In this document: piece by piece, positions 7,571 to 15,765 of the stretch
Layout: every line of letters starts with the position of its first letter
Numbering within the stretch: the stretch's first letter is position 1
From: Dermatobacter hominis
GTDB taxonomy: Bacteria > Actinomycetota > Acidimicrobiia > Acidimicrobiales > Microtrichaceae
NCBI RefSeq assembly: GCF_020715685.1
Contig: NZ_CP085840.1
Coordinates: 806,001 to 870,000 of the forward strand
Direction of reading: 5' to 3'
Length of the DNA stretch: 64,000 nucleotides
Translations under genes and position numbers: made by a program
Notes under the pieces: model-generated
Told to the model about the DNA's origin: nothing
Seen by the model: only the letters and a program-made list of their open reading frames with translations
Databases searched by the model: none

Positions 7571-8767
7571 TCAACCGAGGTGGACGGGCAAGGTCTCCCA
7601 TCCGCGCATCGTCGAGGTGTACACCCGCCGGGCCGCGTCGTCGTCGACCTCCCAGTCGGGGAACCGCGCCAGGACCTCCTCGAGCGCGATCCGCCCCTCG
7701 AGCCGGGCCAGCGAGGCGCCGAGGCAGAAGTGGGCGCCGTGGCCGAAGGTCAGGTGCGTGCCGTCGGTGCGGTGGATGTCGAAGCGGTCCGGGTCGGTGA
7801 ACCGGCGCGGGTCCCGGTTGCCGGCGGCCACGACCAGCATCAGCGCGCTGCCGGCCGGCAGCGTCTGACCGTGCAGCTGGACGTCGACGTTGACGTAGCG
7901 GGCGATGCTCGCTCCGGTCGGCTCGTAGCGGAGGACCTCGTCGACCACGCTCGGCAGCAGCGAGGGATCGGCCGCCACCTCTCGGCGCACGTCGGGGTGG
8001 TCGCCGAGGATCCGGCCGAGCCAGCCGATCAGCCGGCCGGTGGTCTCGAAGCCGGCGCCGGCGATGACGCCGACGAAGATGAGCAGCTCGTCCCGGGTCA
8101 GCCGGCGGGTGACGCCGCTCGAGTCGGTGAACTCGACGCCGAGGAGTTCGGTCACCAGGTCGTCCGACGGGTGCTCGGCGCGCCAGTCGACGTACTCGCC
8201 GAAGCTGTCGGCCGTGAAGTAGCGATCGCGGCGAACGGCCATCGGGCTGCCCGCCTCGGAGTGGAGGCGCCGGTCCGTGCGGTCGCGCTCCGCCGGCTGC
8301 ATCGAGTCGGGGATGCCGAGGAGCATCCCGATCGCCCGCATCGGCAGCTCGTCGCCGAGGTCGGCCACGAAGTCGAACCGGTCCGCGCCCTCGAACGGCT
8401 CGAGGCACGACACGCAGAACGCCCGGATGCGGTCCTCGACGTCGCGCATGCGCCGCGGCGTGAACGCCCGGGCCACGAGCGCCCGGTGGATCGTGTGGTC
8501 GGGCGGGTCCTCGTTGATGAACATCCCGGGCGGGATCGCCGGATCGGCCTTGATGACCTCGAGGATGTTGCCGTGCGCCGAGCTGTACCGGTCGACGTCG
8601 CGGAAGGCGGCCTCGATGTCGGCGAAGCGCGACAGGGCCCAGAAGTCCTTCTCCTCGTTGTGGTACAGCGGCGCCTCCTCGCGGAGCCGGCGGTACACCT
8701 CGTTCGGGTCAGGCGCCAGCTCGACCGTGTACGGGTCGTAGTGGAGCTCCTCGCTGGCGATCGACAT
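7571..8767 (-). CDS. Cytochrome P450
   Basis: P450 of 398 residues. I-helix AGAGFET (about 235), ExxR as EVLR, heme loop FGHGAHFCLGASLAR with Cys348. Start ATG 8767 is preceded by GGGGGG seven bases upstream and opens directly on the conserved HYDPYTVELAPDPNEVYRRL segment. A longer reading upstream is unsupported. Its gene end lies 32 bases from the convergent DUF427 gene. In sequence layout it groups with the P450s at 5407 and 44917 (end GWETLPVHLG), so the cluster carries three members of one subfamily with presumably different positions of attack on the substrate. An upstream pair of direct repeats may control it. Confidence 0.95.
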   Translation of the reverse strand: MSIASEELHYDPYTVELAPDPNEVYRRLREEAPLYHNEEKDFWALSRFADIEAAFRDVDRYSSAHGNILEVIKADPAIPPGMFINEDPPDHTIHRALVARAFTPRRMRDVEDRIRAFCVSCLEPFEGADRFDFVADLGDELPMRAIGMLLGIPDSMQPAERDRTDRRLHSEAGSPMAVRRDRYFTADSFGEYVDWRAEHPSDDLVTELLGVEFTDSSGVTRRLTRDELLIFVGVIAGAGFETTGRLIGWLGRILGDHPDVRREVAADPSLLPSVVDEVLRYEPTGASIARYVNVDVQLHGQTLPAGSALMLVVAAGNRDPRRFTDPDRFDIHRTDGTHLTFGHGAHFCLGASLARLEGRIALEEVLARFPDWEVDDDAARRVYTSTMRGWETLPVHLG

Positions 8768-8791
8768 CGAGACCCCCCGGTCGGCGCGGAT

Positions 8792-8865
8792 GCTGCTGTG
8801 CGAGTGCCCACGCAGCGATGGCGGGTCGGCCAGGGCTGCGTAGGCGAACGCTGCTGTGCGACTGC
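8792..8865. promoter_or_regulatory. Pair of 16-base direct repeats between divergent P450 genes
   Basis: GCTGCTGTGCGAGTGC at 8792-8807 and GCTGCTGTGCGACTGC at 8850-8865 differ at one base and are 58 bases apart, in the 224-base gap between P450 genes starting at 8767 (minus) and 8992 (plus). Direct repeats of this kind could be tandem regulator sites. The spacing is close to 5.5 helical turns. No clear -35/-10 pair was found for either gene. Confidence 0.4.
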
Positions 8866-8991
8866 TTAGCACAGGCGATGTGGCTCGGGGACGGTCATGC
8901 CGTTGGATGAGACCGACGTGCCCGTCCCACGGAAACGTCGTTCTCTCACGCGCTAGCTTCTGACGACGGACGGGCACACCGGGTGGGGGCC

Positions 8992-10305
8992 ATGAGCGAC
9001 GACGCCACGACCGAGGACACCATGACCCAGGACATCGACGCGCCGGACTTCTTCACCGACGGGGAGCTGCTGCGCGACCCGTACGACTGGTTCCGCGCCC
9101 TCCGTGACGAGTGCCCGCTGCGCCGCGAGGTGCACCACGACGTCGTGATGGTGACGGGCTACGACGAGGTCGTGTCGATCTACAACGACACCGAGCACTT
9201 CTCGTCGTGCACCTCGGTGACCGGACCGTTCCCCGGCTTCCCGGTCCCGGTCGACGGCCTCGACGACATCTCGGAGCTGATCGAACAGCACCGCGACGAC
9301 CTGCCGTTCAGCGACCAGCTGCCGACGCTCGACCCGCCGGTCCACACCGACCACCGCGCCCTGCTCGCCCGGATGATCACGCCGAAGCGCCTGCGGGAGA
9401 ACGAGCAGTTCATCCGCCGCATCGTCGACGAGCAGCTCGATCACGCCCTGTCGGGCGACGGCCGCACCGAGCTCATCGGCGACTTCGCCGCACCCGTCGC
9501 CATGCTCGTGGTCGCCGACCTGCTCGGCGTCCCCGAGGAGGACCACCCTGAGTTCCGGGAGGCGATGCTCAACAAGGCCGGCACGGTCGGCAGCACCAAG
9601 GGCGAGGACATGAAGCACTCGCCGCTCGAGTACCTGTACGAGCGGTTCGGCGTCTACATCGCCGACCGCCGGGCGGCGCCGCAGGACGACGTGCTGACCG
9701 GCGTCGCCGCCGCCACGTTCCCCGACGGCAGCACGCCCGAGGTCATCGACGCCGTGCGCGTCGCGGCCAACCTGTTCGCGGCCGGCGGCGAGACGACCGT
9801 CCGCCTGCTGAGCACCGCCGCCATGTTGATCGCCGAGGACCCCGAGCTGCAGGCGTCGCTGCGCGCCGACCGCTCGCTGGTGCCCAACTTCATCGAGGAG
9901 TGCCTCCGCTACGAGTCGCCGGTCCGCGGCGACTTCCGCCTGTCGAAGGTGCCGGTGACCGTCGGCGGCGTCGAGCTGCCGGCCGGCACCACCGTCATGC
10001 TCGTGAACGCCGCCGCCAACCGCGACCCGGCCCGCTTCCCCGACCCCGACGTGTTCGACCCCACGAGGGAGAACGCCCGCAGCCACGTCACCTTCGGGCG
10101 TGGCGTGCACACCTGCCCGGGCGCACCGCTGGCCCGCGCCGAGGCGGTCGTGAGCATCGAGCGGCTGCTCGACCGGACCGCCGACATCGCCATCGACGAC
10201 GAGCACCACGGACCGCCCGACGCGCGGCGCTACCGCTACGTGCCGACGTTCATCCTGCGTGGGCTGACCCAGCTCCACCTGCGGTTCACGCCGGCGGCCG
10301 GGTGA
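8992..10305 (+). CDS. Cytochrome P450 (ferredoxin-coupled)
   Basis: P450 of 437 residues. I-helix AAGGETT (about 263-269), ExxR as ECLRYE, heme loop FGRGVHTCPGAPLAR with Cys375. The long B-C region with GPFPGFPVPVDGLDDISELIEQHRDDLPFSDQ and the C-terminal YRYVPTFILRGLTQLHLRF segment match the P450 at 56113 closely, so these two form a second subfamily distinct from the other three P450s here. ATG 8992 was preferred over GTG 8983 because a GGTGGGGG stretch lies just before it. The stop overlaps the GTG of a ferredoxin gene by three bases, giving it a dedicated electron donor; an SDR follows. Confidence 0.95.
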   Translation: MSDDATTEDTMTQDIDAPDFFTDGELLRDPYDWFRALRDECPLRREVHHDVVMVTGYDEVVSIYNDTEHFSSCTSVTGPFPGFPVPVDGLDDISELIEQHRDDLPFSDQLPTLDPPVHTDHRALLARMITPKRLRENEQFIRRIVDEQLDHALSGDGRTELIGDFAAPVAMLVVADLLGVPEEDHPEFREAMLNKAGTVGSTKGEDMKHSPLEYLYERFGVYIADRRAAPQDDVLTGVAAATFPDGSTPEVIDAVRVAANLFAAGGETTVRLLSTAAMLIAEDPELQASLRADRSLVPNFIEECLRYESPVRGDFRLSKVPVTVGGVELPAGTTVMLVNAAANRDPARFPDPDVFDPTRENARSHVTFGRGVHTCPGAPLARAEAVVSIERLLDRTADIAIDDEHHGPPDARRYRYVPTFILRGLTQLHLRFTPAAG

Positions 10306-10514
10306 AGGTCACCGTCGACCCCGACCTCTGCGCGGCGCACGGGGCCTGCATGGTGATCTGCCCGGAGGTGTTCCGGATCGGGGACGAGGGCTGGGCCGAG
10401 GTCCTGGTCGACGAGGTGCCCGCCGAGCTCGAGGAGCAGGTGCAGCGCGCCGTCGTGCAGTGCCCGACGCAGGCCATCTCGGTCACCGTCGACCGCTCCG
10501 CTCACGCAGACTGA
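10302..10514 (+). CDS. P450-type ferredoxin (3Fe-4S-like)
   Basis: Small ferredoxin of 70 residues: CAAHGACMVICPEVF near the N-terminus and CPTQAI near the C-terminus. The spacing is that of the single-cluster ferredoxins that serve actinobacterial P450s, where the position of the second cluster cysteine is occupied by another residue (here His in CxxHxxC), typical of 3Fe-4S or unusual 4Fe-4S clusters. The GTG start overlaps the P450 stop (GTGA), so it is co-translated with that P450 and very likely reduces it. No ferredoxin reductase is encoded in the window. Confidence 0.95.
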   Translation: MKVTVDPDLCAAHGACMVICPEVFRIGDEGWAEVLVDEVPAELEEQVQRAVVQCPTQAISVTVDRSAHAD

Positions 10515-10542
10515 CCGCCTCGGACCGGACGAGGGAGACGAC

Positions 10543-11301
10543 ATGCCGTTCGAAGGCACCACTGCGATCGTGACGGGCGGCGCGTCCGGCATCGGGCTCG
10601 CCATCACCGAGGCGCTCGCCGAGCAAGGCTGCTCCGTGGCGGTGCTCGACCTCCAGCAGGAGGCGCTCGACGAGCAGGTCGCCCGGCTGCGCGACCTCGG
10701 GCGCGACGTCCACGGCCACGTCTGCGACGTCACCGACCGCCCGGGCGTCGAGGCCACGGTCGAGCGGGTACGGGAGGAGCAGGGCGTGCCGCTGATCCTC
10801 GTCAACAACGCGGGGCGGCCACTCTTCCGGCCCTTCCTCGGCATCACCCTCGAGGAGTGGCAGGGGGTGCTCGACGTCAACCTCACCGGCACCTTCCACC
10901 TCTGCCAGGTCGTCCTGCCGGGCATGGTCGACGCGGGGTGGGGACGGGTCGTGAACATCTCGTCGTCGAGCACCCACGGCGGCCAGCCGTACCTGTCGGG
11001 CTACGTCGCGGCCAAGAGCGCGGTGGTCGGCCTGACCAAGTCGCTCGCGCTCGAGCACGGTCCCGACGGGATCACCGTCAACACCATCCCGCCCGGGTTC
11101 ATCGACACGCCGATGCTGCAGGCCGACGCCGCCCGCGGCCGGCTCGGGCCCGGCGGGGTCGACGACGCGATCGCCCGCACCCCGGTGCGCAGGATCGGCC
11201 GGCCCGAGGACATCGCCCACGTCTGCGTGTTCCTGTGCCAGGACGAGTCGTCCTACATCACCGGCCAGGTGATCGGCGTCAACGGCGGCCGCAACACCTG
11301 A
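10543..11301 (+). CDS. SDR family oxidoreductase
   Basis: Classical short-chain dehydrogenase of 252 residues: TGGASGIG (about 11-18), NNAG, catalytic Ser in NISSSSTHGG, Tyr/Lys in YVAAK, and the C-terminal ITGQVIGVNGG. It follows the P450-ferredoxin pair by 28 bases with a GAGGGAGA ribosome site before the ATG. Acidic Asp in VLDLQQ after the second strand suggests NAD rather than NADP. Inferred role: oxidation of the alcohol made by the P450 to a ketone. The substrate is unknown. Confidence 0.93.
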   Translation: MPFEGTTAIVTGGASGIGLAITEALAEQGCSVAVLDLQQEALDEQVARLRDLGRDVHGHVCDVTDRPGVEATVERVREEQGVPLILVNNAGRPLFRPFLGITLEEWQGVLDVNLTGTFHLCQVVLPGMVDAGWGRVVNISSSSTHGGQPYLSGYVAAKSAVVGLTKSLALEHGPDGITVNTIPPGFIDTPMLQADAARGRLGPGGVDDAIARTPVRRIGRPEDIAHVCVFLCQDESSYITGQVIGVNGGRNT

Positions 11302-11322
11302 CGGCCGTGCCCGCCGGCGCGG

Positions 11323-12882
11323 TCAGCGCTCGGCGGGGACGAACCGCTCGCGCAGCGCCCGCTTGGCGAGCTTGCCGGCCTCGGTGCGGGGCAGGTCGTC
11401 GGCGAAGAACCAGCGGCGCGGCACCTTGTAGCTGGCGAGCCGGGTCCGGCAGTGCGCCTCGAGCTCGGCCTCGACACCGGCGTCGGGCACCCGGTCCCCC
11501 ACGAGCTGCACGACGGCCGCGACGGTCTCGCCCCAGTCGGGGTCGGGCACGCCGATGACCCCGGCGTCGTGGACGGCGGGGTGGTCGAGCAGGACGCCCT
11601 CGACCTCGGCCGGGTACACGTTGGTGCCGCCGGTGATGATCATGTCCTTGGCGCGATCCGCGATGAAGAGGAACCCGTCCTCGTCGAGGTAGCCGACGTC
11701 GCCCAGGCTGAAGCGCCGGCCCCGGAACGCGGCCGCCGTCTGCTCGGGGTCGTCGTGGTAGGCGAACCCGACCCCGTTGTCGACGTAGATGTTGCCGACC
11801 TCGCCCGGCGGCAGCTCGTTGCCGTCGTCGTCGAGGATCGACAGCCGCACGCCGCGGACGGCGCGGCCGACGGTGCCCGGGTGCTCGAGCCAGGCGGCCG
11901 GCTTGGCGATCGTCGCCGCGCCCTCCATGCCGCCGTACGTCTCCCAGATCACCGGGCCCCACCAGGCGAGCATCTGCTCCTTGACCACCCTCGGGCACGG
12001 CGCGGCCGAGTGCACGATCGAGTGCAGGCTCGACAGGTCGTACCGGCGGCGCACGTCGTCGGGGAGCTGCAGGAGCCGGTGGAACTGCGTCGGCACCATG
12101 TAGCCGGTCCGGACCCGGTGCTCCTCGATCGTCGCCAGCGTCCGCTCGGCGTCGAAGCGATCCATGACCACGAGCGCGTGGCCGACGTTGAGGCCACCCA
12201 TGTAGTAGGCGTGCGAGCCGCCGTGGAACATGCCCGTCGACACGAGCATCGGTCCCTCGAACGGCCGGAAGTCGAACGCGCGGCCGAACACGGCGGCGGC
12301 GTTCGCGAGCTCGCCCACGTCGCCCTGCGCCAGGGGCCGGCGGATGCCCTTCGGATGCCCCGTGGTGCCCGACGTGTAGACGAACAGACCGCCCTGGCGC
12401 CGGTCGGCGGGCTCGGTCGTGGGGTGCGGGGCGCGAGCGTCGGCGAGGCTGGTCAGGCCCTCGGCCTCGCCGATGGCCAGCACCGTCACGTCGAGCCCCG
12501 AGAGGTCGACGTCGTCGAGGAGCGCGGCGAAGCGCGCGCCGAGGAGCAGCACGCCGGCCTGCGAGTGGCGCAGGATCGCCTCGAGCTCGTGCGCGCTCAG
12601 GTGGGTGTTGAGCGGGATCATGTGCAGGCCGCTCTCGTGGCACGCGAGCGACGCCTCGAGCAGCGTGTTGCCGTTGTCGGCCATGACCGCCACGGGCGCG
12701 TCGGGACCGGCGCCGAGGTGGCGGAAGAGGTGCACCAGCTGGTGCGCCCGAGCCGCCAGCTCGGCGTAGGTGAGCGGTCCGTCGGGCCCGGCCAGGACCG
12801 CGGGCGCGTCGGGGTGGTCCTCGGCGATCCACCAGAACCCCAGCCGCCGGTCCCACGGGTGCGCAGGCGTCGTCCCGGTCAT
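11323..12882 (-). CDS. Acyl-CoA synthetase (fatty-acid/steroid-acid CoA ligase family)
   Basis: Adenylate-forming CoA ligase of 519 residues, full length. Motifs in order: YTSGTTGHPKGIRR (about 172-185), YGGMEGA, the hinge region GDVGYLDEDGFLFIADRAKDMI, GGTNVYPAEVE, and the C-terminal catalytic Lys in TEAGKLAKRALRERF. GTG or other starts upstream are not needed: the ATG at 12882 lies 8 bases downstream of TAGTAT on the same strand, so the mRNA is probably leaderless or nearly so. It is divergent from an acyl-CoA dehydrogenase, an arrangement that suggests shared control and successive steps (activation, then desaturation). Confidence 0.94.
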   Translation of the reverse strand: MTGTTPAHPWDRRLGFWWIAEDHPDAPAVLAGPDGPLTYAELAARAHQLVHLFRHLGAGPDAPVAVMADNGNTLLEASLACHESGLHMIPLNTHLSAHELEAILRHSQAGVLLLGARFAALLDDVDLSGLDVTVLAIGEAEGLTSLADARAPHPTTEPADRRQGGLFVYTSGTTGHPKGIRRPLAQGDVGELANAAAVFGRAFDFRPFEGPMLVSTGMFHGGSHAYYMGGLNVGHALVVMDRFDAERTLATIEEHRVRTGYMVPTQFHRLLQLPDDVRRRYDLSSLHSIVHSAAPCPRVVKEQMLAWWGPVIWETYGGMEGAATIAKPAAWLEHPGTVGRAVRGVRLSILDDDGNELPPGEVGNIYVDNGVGFAYHDDPEQTAAAFRGRRFSLGDVGYLDEDGFLFIADRAKDMIITGGTNVYPAEVEGVLLDHPAVHDAGVIGVPDPDWGETVAAVVQLVGDRVPDAGVEAELEAHCRTRLASYKVPRRWFFADDLPRTEAGKLAKRALRERFVPAER

Positions 12883-12885
12883 GAC

Positions 12886-12922
12886 GGAAAATACTAACCG
12901 AATTTCCGCACCCGGCTATCGT
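12886..12922. promoter_or_regulatory. Overlapping divergent promoters with an inverted repeat
   Basis: Between the ligase (ATG 12882, minus) and the acyl-CoA dehydrogenase (ATG 12929, plus) only 46 bases remain. TAGTAT (12896-12891, minus) and TATCGT (12917-12922, plus) are placed 8 and 6 bases from their ATGs, so both transcripts would be leaderless. GGAAAAT (12886-12892) and AATTTCC (12901-12907) form an imperfect inverted repeat over the minus-strand -10, a candidate operator for one regulator controlling both genes. Confidence 0.5.
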
Positions 12923-12928
12923 CCGGTC

Positions 12929-14110
12929 ATGGTCGACGTCGAACGCTTCCGCGCCGAGGTGCGGGAGTTCCTGGACGCCCGCTACGTGCTGCTCGACCCG
13001 CTCGCCGACGACCGGCGCGAGGACATCATCTCCCGCACCCCCGACGGCGAGCAGGCCTTCGTCGACGACGCCGTCGCGCTCCAGCGCGAGCTCGCCGCCG
13101 CGGGGCTCGCCGCCGTGCACGTCCCGGTCGAGTACGGCGGTCGCGGGCTCACGCCCGAGCACCAGAAGGTGGTCGAGGCGGAGCTGCGCCGCTACGACGC
13201 GCCGTCGCTGCGGCCGCTGCGGATCGGGATGCACCTCGCGCTGGCCACGCTCCTCCGGTCGGCCTCCGACGAGCAGAAGGCGCGCTACGTGCCCCCGCTC
13301 GTCCGGGCCGAGGAGCAGTGGTGCCAGCTGTTCTCCGAGCCGGACGCCGGCTCCGACCTCGTGGCGCTGCGGACCCGGGGCGTCCGCGACGTCGACGGCT
13401 GGGTGCTCGACGGCCAGAAGGTGTGGTCGTCCTACGCCGCCCGGGCCGACTTCGGCCTCCTGCTCGCCCGCACCGACCCCGATGCGCCCAAGCCGCAGGC
13501 CGGGATCACGATGTTCGTCCTGCCGATGGGCGCGGCCGGCGTGACCGTCCGGCCGCTCGTCGACATCACGGGCGGCCGGCACTTCAACGAGGTCTTCCTC
13601 GAGGGCGTGCGGGTCCGCGACGACGACGTGATCGGCGAGGTCCACGGCGGCTGGTCGGTCTCGCAGGGCACGCTCGGCGGCGAGCGTTCCGGCTACATGG
13701 GCGGCTCGGGAGGGGGCCGGCGCCGGCGCCAGGTCGTGCGGGCCGCGACGCGGACCGGCCGGCTCGACGACCCCGTCCTGCGCCAGCGGATCGCGAAGGT
13801 CGTCACGACGGAGCGGGTGCTCGAGTGGGTGCGGGACCGCTACGTCGGCGGCACGCTGTGCGACGGCCACCCCGCCGCCGGCTCGATGATGAAGCTCATC
13901 GGCGGGTCGCTCGAGCAGGAGTGCGCCGAGCTGATCGCCGACATCGCCGGCCCGGCCGGGCAGGCCTGGTCGCCCGACGACCGCGACGGCGACGTCGTCG
14001 CGCACGACCTGAACGCCACCCGGCAGGCCCGCATCGCCGGCGGCACGCACGAGATCCAGCGCAACCTGCTCGGCGAGCGGGTGCTGGGCCTCCCCCGCCA
14101 GCCGGCCTGA
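12929..14110 (+). CDS. Acyl-CoA dehydrogenase with altered catalytic motif
   Basis: FAD acyl-CoA dehydrogenase of 393 residues. SEPDAGSDLVALRT (about 134-147) and DGQKVWSSYAARADF are the FAD/substrate motifs. The usual EGTNEIQ reads IAGGTHEIQRN, so the canonical catalytic glutamate is replaced by Gly, as also seen in the dehydrogenases at 1552 and 18126. In the FadE29/FadE34-type enzymes of steroid side-chain degradation the base is held elsewhere, which is the likely explanation. The ATG at 12929 was chosen over in-frame upstream codons because a -10-like TATCGT stands six bases before it. It converges with the GntR gene 19 bases away. Confidence 0.94.
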   Translation: MVDVERFRAEVREFLDARYVLLDPLADDRREDIISRTPDGEQAFVDDAVALQRELAAAGLAAVHVPVEYGGRGLTPEHQKVVEAELRRYDAPSLRPLRIGMHLALATLLRSASDEQKARYVPPLVRAEEQWCQLFSEPDAGSDLVALRTRGVRDVDGWVLDGQKVWSSYAARADFGLLLARTDPDAPKPQAGITMFVLPMGAAGVTVRPLVDITGGRHFNEVFLEGVRVRDDDVIGEVHGGWSVSQGTLGGERSGYMGGSGGGRRRRQVVRAATRTGRLDDPVLRQRIAKVVTTERVLEWVRDRYVGGTLCDGHPAAGSMMKLIGGSLEQECAELIADIAGPAGQAWSPDDRDGDVVAHDLNATRQARIAGGTHEIQRNLLGERVLGLPRQPA

Positions 14111-14129
14111 GCCGCCGGGCGGCGGGCCG

Positions 14130-14861
14130 TCACTCGACGGCGAGGACCGTCACCGGCTCGTCGGCGTCGTGGGCGCCGATCGTGTAGCGCATCGTGGCCT
14201 CCCAGTGGGCGGCCGCCCCGGCCTCGTCGCCGGCGTCGATGAGGTCGAGGAGCTTGCGGTAGCCGCGCACCGCCCGCCGCATCAGGCGCTGGTCGATCCG
14301 GTCGATGTTGCGCGTGTAGTAGGCGCGGACCATGTGCTGCAGCAGCTTCGACAGCGTGGACAGGGTCCGGTTGCCGGAGCTCTCGACCAGCGCGTCGTGG
14401 ACGCCGGCTGCGGCCAGGCCGAACGCCATGGCGTCGTCCCGCTCGGCCGCCTCGGCCGCGAGGTCGATCGCCTCCTGGAGCGCGGTGAGGTCCTCGGGAC
14501 GGTGGCGGCGGGCCAGCTGGCCGGCGATCTGCGGCTCGATCAGGCGCCGGGCGTCGTCGAGGTCCGACACCGACGTGCCCTGCAGCTGCAGCGACGCCGC
14601 GAGCGCCATCGAGATCGGCGCGAGGTCGGGGTGCGTGACGATCGGGCCGCCGCCGCGGCCGCGACGGATCGTGATGAGCCCTTGCGACTCGAGCACCCGC
14701 AGGGCCTCTCGCAGCGTCGTGCGCGCCACCCCGAACTGGGCGGTGAGCTCCTCCTCGACCGGGAGGTGCTCGCCCTCGACCAGCTCGCCGTTGAGGATCC
14801 GGTCGCGCAGCTCGTCGGCCACCACCGCGTGGGTCTTCCGCCTGGGCCCCTCGGTCGCCAT
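14130..14861 (-). CDS. GntR family transcriptional regulator, FCD (FadR-like) subfamily
   Basis: Regulator of 243 residues. An N-terminal winged helix (about 12-75) has the recognition segment VARTTLREALRVLESQGLITIRRGRGGG. The C-terminal all-helical FCD ligand domain (about 95-225) contains DLDDARRLIEPQIAGQLA and the metal/ligand His region AAAGVHDALVESSGNRTL. Members bind acyl-CoA or other acid effectors. ATG 14861 lies 7 bases after TAGACT, again suggesting a leaderless mRNA. It is divergent from an enoyl-CoA hydratase with only 25 bases between, and an inverted repeat fills this gap, so control of both genes is likely. Confidence 0.94.
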   Translation of the reverse strand: MATEGPRRKTHAVVADELRDRILNGELVEGEHLPVEEELTAQFGVARTTLREALRVLESQGLITIRRGRGGGPIVTHPDLAPISMALAASLQLQGTSVSDLDDARRLIEPQIAGQLARRHRPEDLTALQEAIDLAAEAAERDDAMAFGLAAAGVHDALVESSGNRTLSTLSKLLQHMVRAYYTRNIDRIDQRLMRRAVRGYRKLLDLIDAGDEAGAAAHWEATMRYTIGAHDADEPVTVLAVE

Positions 14862-14863
14862 CG

Positions 14864-14880
14864 AAATCAGTCTACGATTT
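14864..14880. promoter_or_regulatory. Inverted repeat and overlapping divergent leaderless promoters, GntR/enoyl-CoA hydratase
   Basis: AAATC (14864-14868) and GATTT (14876-14880) form an inverted repeat with a 7-base spacer, inside the 25-base gap. TAGACT (14874-14869, minus) and TACGAT (14873-14878, plus) are -10-like and overlap each other, 7 and 8 bases from the respective start codons. One bound dimer would cover both promoters, fitting autoregulation by the GntR protein. Confidence 0.55.
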
Positions 14881-14886
14881 TGCGCC

Positions 14887-15675
14887 GTGGACGACGGCGG
14901 GCGGTACGAGACGATCGAGTTCGAGGTGCGTGACCACGTGGCCACGATCACGCTCGACCGGCCCGACCGGATGAACTCGTTCGACCGGACGATGTGCGAG
15001 GAGCTGCAGGCCGCCTGGATCACCGTCCGCGAGACCGACGACGTCCACGTCGCGGTGCTGCAGGCCAACGGCGACCGGGCCTTCTGCACCGGCATGGACG
15101 TCAAGGAGGGCGTCTGGTGGCGTGACCAGAACATCTGGAACCACGTCGACCCGGGCGCCTACCTGGGACCCCGCTCCAACAAGGTGTGGAAGCCCGTGGT
15201 GTGCGCCGTGCAGGGCATGTGCGCCGGCGGCGGCCAGTACATGGTCAACGAGTGCGACATCGTGATCGCCGCCGAGGAGGCCACCTTCTTCGACCCGCAC
15301 GCCAACGGGTCGATCGTGTCGGCCGTCGAGCCGATCGGCATGCTGCACCGCGGCGTCCCGCTGGGCGAGGTCCTGCGCTGGGCGCTGATGGGCTCCGACG
15401 AGCGCCTGACCGCCGCCACCGCCCAGCGGATCGGGCTCGTGACCGAGGTCGTCACCGGCGGCGACCTCCGGGCCCGCGCCGCCGACGTTGCGGCGCAGAT
15501 CGCGGCGCGCGACCCGATCGCGATCCAGGGCACGGTCCGGGCCATCTGGGAGGCGACCGAGATGCCGCCATCCATGGCCAAGCAGAACGGGCTGCTCTAC
15601 ACGCACGTCGGGAACCGCCCGCCGGGCGAGCGGCTGGTGCAGCCGAAGCGCGAGGGCCCCCCGCACCTCCGCTGA
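14887..15675 (+). CDS. Enoyl-CoA hydratase/isomerase family protein
   Basis: Crotonase-fold protein of 262 residues. DRAFCTGMDVKEG (about 60-72) and the oxyanion segment QGMCAGGGQYMVNECDI are clear, and AVEPIGMLHRGVPLGEV follows. The GTG start at 14887 begins the conserved YETIEFEVRDHVATITLDRPDRMNSF segment and is placed directly downstream of a -10-like TACGAT; a longer in-frame extension upstream runs antisense to the regulator and is rejected. The adjacent divergent GntR regulator is the likely controller. No co-transcribed gene follows: a strong hairpin stands between it and the convergent MaoC gene. Confidence 0.93.
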   Translation: MDDGGRYETIEFEVRDHVATITLDRPDRMNSFDRTMCEELQAAWITVRETDDVHVAVLQANGDRAFCTGMDVKEGVWWRDQNIWNHVDPGAYLGPRSNKVWKPVVCAVQGMCAGGGQYMVNECDIVIAAEEATFFDPHANGSIVSAVEPIGMLHRGVPLGEVLRWALMGSDERLTAATAQRIGLVTEVVTGGDLRARAADVAAQIAARDPIAIQGTVRAIWEATEMPPSMAKQNGLLYTHVGNRPPGERLVQPKREGPPHLR

Positions 15676-15699
15676 CCGCTCTCTCCCCTTCCTCCCCGT

Positions 15700-15765
15700 C
15701 GCCCGCTCTGTTCCACCTTTTCGACGCTGTGACGTCGAAAAGGTGGAACAGAGCGGGCGGGGGTC
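15700..15765. repeat. Palindromic repeat element (26-bp stem), convergent intergenic copy
   Basis: 15700-15725 and 15734-15759 are perfectly complementary over 26 bases around an 8-base loop. The stem carries GCTCTGTTCC and its complement GGAACAGAGC. The right arm continues into GGGCGGGGGTC and touches the stop codon of the MaoC gene (15764). It can end transcription from both convergent genes, but lacks a T-run. The 21 bases at 15745-15765 recur with one mismatch at 53147-53167, so this is a dispersed repeat and not only a terminator. Confidence 0.85.
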
